From: an uncultured Bacilli bacterium
Lineage (GTDB): Bacteria; Bacillota_I; Bacilli_A; RF39; UBA660
Direction: 5' to 3'
DNA length: 47,844 nucleotides
NCBI GenBank assembly: GCA_934122275.1
Contig: CAKOWI010000008.1
Coordinates: 1-47,844, forward strand
The number at the start of each line of letters is the position of its first letter. The stretch's first letter is position 1. This document shows positions 44,003 to 47,844 of the stretch, in pieces. A program made the translations under genes and the position numbers. Below the pieces are notes generated by a model. That model saw nothing but the letters and a program-made list of their open reading frames with translations, was not told where the DNA came from and did no database searches.

Positions 44003-45221
44003 TATTTTAAAAGAAAGAGGTTATGTTAAAGACCTTACACATGAACAAGAAATTATTGATTTAGTTAATGGGGAACCTATGACTTTCTACTTAGGAATTG
44101 ACCCAACTGCAGATAGTCTACATATAGGACACTTTTTTGCATTAACAATGTTTAGATGGCTACAAGATTTTGGACATCATGGAATTATACTAATTGGTGG
44201 AGCTACTGCTTTAATTGGAGATCCAACAGGTAAAAGTGATATGAGAAAAATGTTATCAAAAGAAGAAGTTGCACACAATAAAGCAGAAGTAAAAGAATTA
44301 GTAAAAAGATTTGTAAGAACTGATGGAGATAATCCAGCAATTATAGTAGATAATGCAGATTGGATTTGCGATAAAACGTATGTAGATTTTATGAGAGATA
44401 TTGGAGTTCATTTCAATGTTAATAATATGTTAGCAGCAGATTGTTACAAAAAGAGATTAGAAAACGGTGGATTAACATTCTTAGAGATGGGGTACATGTT
44501 AATGCAAGCATTTGACTTTGTACATTTAAATAAAGAATTTGGTTGTAGACTACAAATTGGTGGTTCAGATCAATGGGGAAATATTTTAGCTGGAGCTGAC
44601 TTATCTAGAAAGATAGGGTTTAGTGAGGGCAAAAAAATAGATCCATTATTTGGATGGACTTGTCCATTACTAATTAAAGCTGATGGAGAAAAAATGGGAA
44701 AAACAGCTAGTGGTACATTATGGGTATCAAGAGATAAGACTACACCATTCGACTTTTTTCAAGCGTGGATTAATTCATTTGATGAAGATGTAGAAAGAAG
44801 CTTATCATTCTTCACAAGAATGGAAATATCTGATATTAAAGAACTTTGTAAAAAGGATATTAGAGAAGCTAAAAAACTATTAGCATTTGAAGTAACTAAA
44901 TTAGTTCATGGAGAAGAAGAAGCTTTAAAAGCACAAAAAACTGCAGAAGAATTATTCACTAATAAAGGTGTATCAGAAAATATGCCAAGTATAGAATTAT
45001 CTAAAAATTTATTAAATACTAATATTATTGATTTACTTGCTGAATCTGGGCTAGTAACATCAAAATCAGAAGCAAGAAGATTAATAGAACAAAACGGTGT
45101 ATCACTTAATCAAGAAAAAATTAGTTCAGTAGATCAAATAATTACTGATAAAGATTTAACTGATAATTCATTAATTCTTCAAAAAGGCAAAAAAGTATTC
45201 TTAAAAGTAATTTTTAAATAA
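43983..45221 (+). CDS. tyrS: tyrosyl-tRNA synthetase
   Basis: 412 residues, class I synthetase. LGIDPTADSLHIGHFFAL has the HIGH motif, GGSDQWGNI binds tyrosine and tRNA, and KMGKTASGTLW is the KMSKS loop. The C-terminal S4-like RNA-binding domain starts near residue 345 (SEARRLIEQNGVSLN). AGGAGA lies 8 nt before ATG 43983. Controlled by the T-box and probably by the overlapping tyrosine-rich ORF. Surrounded by decayed mobile DNA, so it may be an imported or second copy; the window cannot tell. Confidence 0.97.
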   Translation: MEKKLFDILKERGYVKDLTHEQEIIDLVNGEPMTFYLGIDPTADSLHIGHFFALTMFRWLQDFGHHGIILIGGATALIGDPTGKSDMRKMLSKEEVAHNKAEVKELVKRFVRTDGDNPAIIVDNADWICDKTYVDFMRDIGVHFNVNNMLAADCYKKRLENGGLTFLEMGYMLMQAFDFVHLNKEFGCRLQIGGSDQWGNILAGADLSRKIGFSEGKKIDPLFGWTCPLLIKADGEKMGKTASGTLWVSRDKTTPFDFFQAWINSFDEDVERSLSFFTRMEISDIKELCKKDIREAKKLLAFEVTKLVHGEEEALKAQKTAEELFTNKGVSENMPSIELSKNLLNTNIIDLLAESGLVTSKSEARRLIEQNGVSLNQEKISSVDQIITDKDLTDNSLILQKGKKVFLKVIFK

Positions 45222-45262
45222 TAATTAGTATTACTTAAGAATTGTAAAAAATTAAAATCAAA

Positions 45263-45421
45263 TTATTTTGGATAAGTTTTTAGATAAGCTCTGCTAGGTT
45301 TGCTGAGTGCTGCACAGTGCTCATGGGTGCAACCAAGTTCCGAATTAATGAGCCAAGTGTTCCCAAAAGCTGCCAAAATCTCCAGTACCAAAGGTCCGTT
45401 AGTAAGGGTTAGATTTTCAAT
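45263..45421. other. GC-rich gene-free island, candidate structured RNA
   Basis: Between 45284 and 45411 base composition rises to near half G+C, far above the surroundings. On the plus strand GGTTTGC (45297-45303) pairs with GCAACC (45329-45334) and encloses GAGTGCT-GCAC-AGTGCTC (45305-45322), a nested helix. The minus strand is open for 52 codons over 45263-45421 (including PLVLEILAAFGNTWL) and the plus strand for about 43, neither with a start or Shine-Dalgarno. I cannot match it to SRP, 6S, tmRNA or a known riboswitch. It may be an RNA gene or foreign DNA. Confidence 0.4.
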
Positions 45422-45571
45422 TTAGGTTCTAATGCATCAAATTTAATATTTTTGATATATGATGCCATAGAAATAAATGGAATTAATCTAATAGCTATTA
45501 TTCCTGAGTTATTAATGGTTGTATATGTTTTAATTATTATTAGCAAAAGCATAAAGAAATCTAAAAATTAA
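45413..45571 (+). pseudogene. C-terminal fragment of a membrane protein
   Basis: An open frame with no start, 52 codons, with hydrophobic stretches (NLIFLIYDAI and IAIIPELLMVVYVLIIISK) and a basic end KSIKKSKN. It begins exactly at the edge of the GC-rich island, as if that island replaced the 5' part. Family not recognised. Confidence 0.3.
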
Positions 45572-45621
45572 ATAACAATTATTTAGTTAAATTATAAATT
45601 TGTTATAGAAGGAGGAAACAA

Positions 45622-46002
45622 ATGAAAAATGAATTAATAATTAAAAAATGTTTAAAATGTGGTGCATTGGTTGAGGTAATCAATGACTGTACCTATGATG
45701 AGTGTGGAATAACTTGTTGTGGTGAACCTATGGTTAAGTTAATTTCAAATAGTGTTGATGCATCGTTTGAAAAACACATTCCAACTTTTGAAAATAGAGG
45801 TGATGAAATACTTGTAAAAGTAAATCATGTTATGGAAAAGGAACACTTTATTGAATGGATTGCACTAGTTAATGATAAAGATATTTGCAAAGTTAAATTA
45901 TTACCAGAACAAAGTGCAGAATGTAAATTCAAATATATAAAAGGATCAAAATTATATGCATATTGTAATAAGCATGGACTTTGGTCTTGTGATGTAGAAT
46001 AA
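45622..46002 (+). CDS. desulfoferrodoxin-type superoxide reductase
   Basis: 126 residues. The N-terminal desulforedoxin-like centre has Cys10, Cys13, Cys32 and Cys33. The superoxide reductase domain has the complete iron site: His52 (FEKHIP), His69 and His75 (NHVMEKEHFIEW), Cys115 and His118 (YCNKHGLW). It reduces superoxide to peroxide without releasing oxygen, an anaerobe's defence. AGGAGGAAACAA precedes the ATG. It stands alone among remnants. Confidence 0.93.
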   Translation: MKNELIIKKCLKCGALVEVINDCTYDECGITCCGEPMVKLISNSVDASFEKHIPTFENRGDEILVKVNHVMEKEHFIEWIALVNDKDICKVKLLPEQSAECKFKYIKGSKLYAYCNKHGLWSCDVE

Positions 46003-46029
46003 TAGTTATTTGTATTATAATTGTTAAAA

Positions 46030-46064
46030 GTCTTTGACAAAGTTCCAAAGACATTTGGTAGAAT
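46030..46064 (+). promoter_or_regulatory. promoter with overlapping palindromic operator for the HTH gene
   Basis: TTGACA 46034-46039 and an extended -10 TGGTAGAAT (TAGAAT 46059-46064), spacer 19. GTCTTTG (46030-46036) and CAAAGAC (46046-46052) form a perfect 7-bp inverted repeat over the -35, well placed for autoregulation by the downstream regulator. Confidence 0.6.
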
Positions 46065-46109
46065 GCAAATATCAACTCATATATAATTGTAAGTGAAAGG
46101 AGAGATAGA

Positions 46110-46670
46110 ATGAAATTGGGAGATAACATTTTAAAATTAAGAAAAGATTGTAAACTTTCACAAGAACAATTAGCAGAAAAAGTTGATGTTACTAGACAAA
46201 CAATATCAAATTGGGAGCTTGGTGAAACTTCTCCAAATCCTGAACAGTTAAAATTATTATCTAAAGCACTTAATGTTAGTATTGATGAATTATTAAATAA
46301 TGACATTAAACAAGTATTAGTAGAAAAAGTAAATAATACCGAAAAACTTGCTGAAATAATAATTAAAATACTAAAAGTCTTGGGAATAATTTTTGTTGTT
46401 GGTTTTGCTATTACTATTTTCATAAATATTATGTTTGGTGCTAAAAAAGACTCTATGACTATAAAAGAAAATCAAACTGTTCTTCTTAATTGTCAACTGA
46501 ATAGTGAAAAGTACACTTATCTAATAGAATATGATAAAGATGATAATATTATTGATGCAAGTGGTAGTGATTATATTATAAATGTTGTTAAAGATAAGCA
46601 GTTTAACAAAGCTAAAGTATTAGTAAAATATATTGAATCATATTTTGAAGATAACGGTGGGAAATGTTAA
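46110..46670 (+). CDS. XRE-family regulator with membrane segment
   Basis: 186 residues. The N-terminal Cro/CI HTH spans residues 5-60 (LRKDCKLSQEQLAEKVDV and RQTISNWELGETSPN), and one membrane segment lies at about 87-108 (VLGIIFVVGFAITIFINIMF). The external C-terminal domain of about 75 residues is not recognised. The build suggests a membrane-tethered repressor that senses something outside. AAAGGAGAG precedes the ATG. Confidence 0.85.
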   Translation: MKLGDNILKLRKDCKLSQEQLAEKVDVTRQTISNWELGETSPNPEQLKLLSKALNVSIDELLNNDIKQVLVEKVNNTEKLAEIIIKILKVLGIIFVVGFAITIFINIMFGAKKDSMTIKENQTVLLNCQLNSEKYTYLIEYDKDDNIIDASGSDYIINVVKDKQFNKAKVLVKYIESYFEDNGGKC

Positions 46671-46692
46671 TTTAATAATATGTTTTATAGAT

Positions 46693-46720
46693 AAGATCAA
46701 TTTATATTGGTCTTTTTTTT
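46693..46720 (+). terminator. terminator of the HTH gene
   Basis: AAGATCAAT pairs with ATTGGTCTT (one G-T), then T-run. Confidence 0.75.
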
Positions 46721-46793
46721 CTAAATTATTGACACCTAAAAAACAACTATATTAAAAATTCTTTCGAAATCGGAAAATTTATGATATAATTAA

Positions 46794-47054
46794 TATACAA
46801 GAAGTAAATCACATTTCGTTTATTATTATGCGAGTATAAATAATGCTTACTTCTTATCAGCATATGGAAAAAGAAATTATTTAGAAGATAGAGCTGTTTT
46901 ATTTTCTGATATGATGACTAGATCATCAAAACAACCATATTACAATGATGGTGCTCCAATAAACAAAAAAGCAAAATTAATTAGTTCACAAAATAAAGAG
47001 CACTTTAACGCATTGTCTAATGCAGGAAGATATTATTGGGATAGATTCTTATAA
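46794..47054 (+). pseudogene. C-terminal fragment of a zincin-like metallopeptidase
   Basis: Open for 86 codons after a stop at 46791, with no start codon near its 5' end. Reads SHFVYYYASINNAYFLSAYG, LEDRAVLFSDMMTRSS and ends AGRYYWDRFL. The EDRA-xLF pattern recalls the distal part of secreted zinc-binding peptidases, where it follows HExxH; that HExxH part is absent. A TATAAT at 46784-46789 lies just before the break. Assignment to the family is a moderate guess; that it is a truncated coding stretch is firmer. Confidence 0.5.
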
Positions 47055-47094
47055 TATAAGTTTAAATAAATTAATTTAGGAAAGGAGGGAAGAA

Positions 47095-47466
47095 ATGAAA
47101 AAAGATTTACTAGTAAAAATAATCATAGCAGTAGTTGTTCTAGCTGGTGTAGGATACTTAGTATTTGCAAATTATGTTTCAAAAGAAAAAGATATGGTTT
47201 TTGAAGCAAGAGTTAAAGAAGTAACAGTAAATAATAATGTATATACTATTTTAGTAGAAGAATATGATAAAAAGAAAAAAGAATATACTATAGAGTATGA
47301 ATTTGAAATAAATAAAGACACAAAAATAGTTTATAACAATGAAGATTCTACTGCAGATAAATTAAAAGCTAATCAAAAAGTAACTATTACTTCATCTGAT
47401 GTAATGTTACCTAGTGAGCCAGCCAAATTATCTAATGTTAAAAAAATAGTTATTTCAAAAGATTAA
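47095..47466 (+). CDS. small membrane-anchored hypothetical protein
   Basis: 123 residues. The membrane/signal segment IIIAVVVLAGVGYLVFANYV is followed by an all-beta domain (FEARVKEVTVNNNVYTILVE...KVTITSSDV), OB-like and similar in style to DUF3221/YobA proteins. Function unknown. AAAGGAGGGAAGAA precedes ATG. It ends before a good terminator. Confidence 0.65.
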   Translation: MKKDLLVKIIIAVVVLAGVGYLVFANYVSKEKDMVFEARVKEVTVNNNVYTILVEEYDKKKKEYTIEYEFEINKDTKIVYNNEDSTADKLKANQKVTITSSDVMLPSEPAKLSNVKKIVISKD

Positions 47467-47476
47467 ATTAGTTTTA

Positions 47477-47508
47477 AAAGTTTTGCTAAATAAAGCAAGA
47501 CTTTTTTT
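47477..47508 (+). terminator. terminator
   Basis: AAAGTTTTGCT pairs with AGCAAGACTTT (one G-T), then T-run. Confidence 0.8.
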
Positions 47509-47522
47509 ATGGAGGTGTTATT

Positions 47523-47726
47523 TGTAAAAAAATTAAAGTTTGTAATATTGGAAGTAACCGTTCAAGTGGTGGTATTCCTGTAACATTTATGGATGGTAAA
47601 TATTATTATTCTGATTCTTATGATCATACTTTAATAATTGGTTCTACTTGAGGTGGTAAAATAATTTGTAATATTTTACCTATGGTTTTTATACTAGACC
47701 TATGTAGTAAAGTAAAAGCAGTATAA
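47523..47726 (+). pseudogene. broken VirD4/TraG-type coupling protein fragment
   Basis: GGAGGTG (47512-47518) is in place, but the codon where ATG would fit is TGT (47523). The frame reads KKIKVCNIGSNRSSGG and YDHTLIIGST, then TGA at 47649-47651, then GGKIICNILPM, and ends at TAA 47724. The stop sits inside what should be the Walker A motif GST-G-GGK; GGA to TGA explains it. The rest of the protein (over 400 residues) is missing. VirD4/TraG proteins link DNA transfer to a type IV secretion channel, so this is debris of a conjugative element. Confidence 0.6.
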
Positions 47727-47744
47727 GAAAGGATTTTATAAAGA

Positions 47745-47844
47745 ATGTTAGAAACAAGAAAAGACAATATGCTTAAAATTGTTTTTAATGGCGACTATAA
47801 TTCTAATGATGCAATAATATATAAATTTTTATTAAAATCTACTT
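47745..47844 (+). CDS. hypothetical protein, runs off the window
   Basis: ATG 47745 with GAAAGGA about 12 nt upstream opens a frame to the window edge (33 codons: LETRKDNMLKIVFNGDY, then NSNDAIIYKFLL). Not recognised; it follows the coupling-protein remnant. Confidence 0.45.
   Translation, partial: MLETRKDNMLKIVFNGDYNSNDAIIYKFLLKST

Noticed and set aside
45284..45411. SRP RNA, tmRNA or 5S-like RNA in the GC-rich island
   Set aside because: The invariant SRP core (GGAAGCAGC), tmRNA ends and 5S motifs are absent, so no family name is given.
47649..47651. TGA read as tryptophan (Mycoplasma code)
   Set aside because: dnaB, ywiB and other intact genes end in TGA and use TGG for Trp; Trp would not fit a Walker A glycine either.
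1..47844. CRISPR array
   Set aside because: No regularly spaced direct repeats were seen on either strand.

Overview
The window is AT-rich DNA with short intergenic gaps, AGGAGG-type ribosome binding sites and TTGACA/TATAAT promoters. It looks like a low-GC Firmicute (Bacilli or Erysipelotrichia grade, possibly one of the small-genome uncultured gut lineages; the lineage is inference). TGA is an ordinary stop codon. The core gene order is a compacted version of a Bacillus-type chromosome (ywiB-argS-rpoE, prfA-prmC-spoIIR, fba-murA, rpmE, rpsL-rpsG-fusA-tuf, eno, rplI-dnaB, walJ-rlmH). spoIIR and a YtaF-like gene point to a sporulating organism or a descendant of one.

Layout: 1-4138 holds an overlapping operon of proteins I cannot name. 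4157-6151 is a divergent class A penicillin-binding protein. 6288-12852 is one long operon for ArgRS, RNAP delta, release factor 1 and its methylase, ending in SpoIIR and YtaF. 12841-17377 carries a membrane-anchored unknown, class II aldolase, MurA, an SGNH hydrolase and L31. 17412-21842 is the str operon with a separate tuf promoter. 21872-30290 has a FemAB-type transferase, enolase, L9/DnaB, an M23 peptidase, WalJ and RlmH. 30335-36633 has a candidate small RNA, a membrane HExxH peptidase, Ung, a DUF2975/HTH/DUF4173 membrane cluster, a DUF1003 protein and UvsE. 36709-39134 has a beta-helix adhesin-like protein and a frameshifted DUF11-type protein.

From about 39994 rightward the window looks accessory and decayed: the 3' half of a tRNA-Trp gene (a typical integration scar), a DUF4143 ATPase, an IS3-family remnant truncating a gene in front of a Doc/Fic toxin, a SEC-C tail, a GC-rich non-coding island, fragments of a membrane protein and of a zinc peptidase, and a broken VirD4/TraG coupling protein. 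Intact genes among these are a T-box-controlled tyrS, a desulfoferrodoxin-type superoxide reductase, an HTH-membrane regulator and a small anchored protein.

The most unusual signal is at tyrS. Between the T-box terminator and tyrS lies a 32-codon ORF with the strongest Shine-Dalgarno in the window and five consecutive tyrosine codons, overlapping the tyrS start by 20 nt. This suggests a second, translational tyrosine sensor stacked on the T-box. Other points of note are isoleucine at the normally invariant Pro104 of ribosomal protein S12, a non-AUG start for ytaF, and a promoter-to-terminator unit without a gene at 30335-30618.
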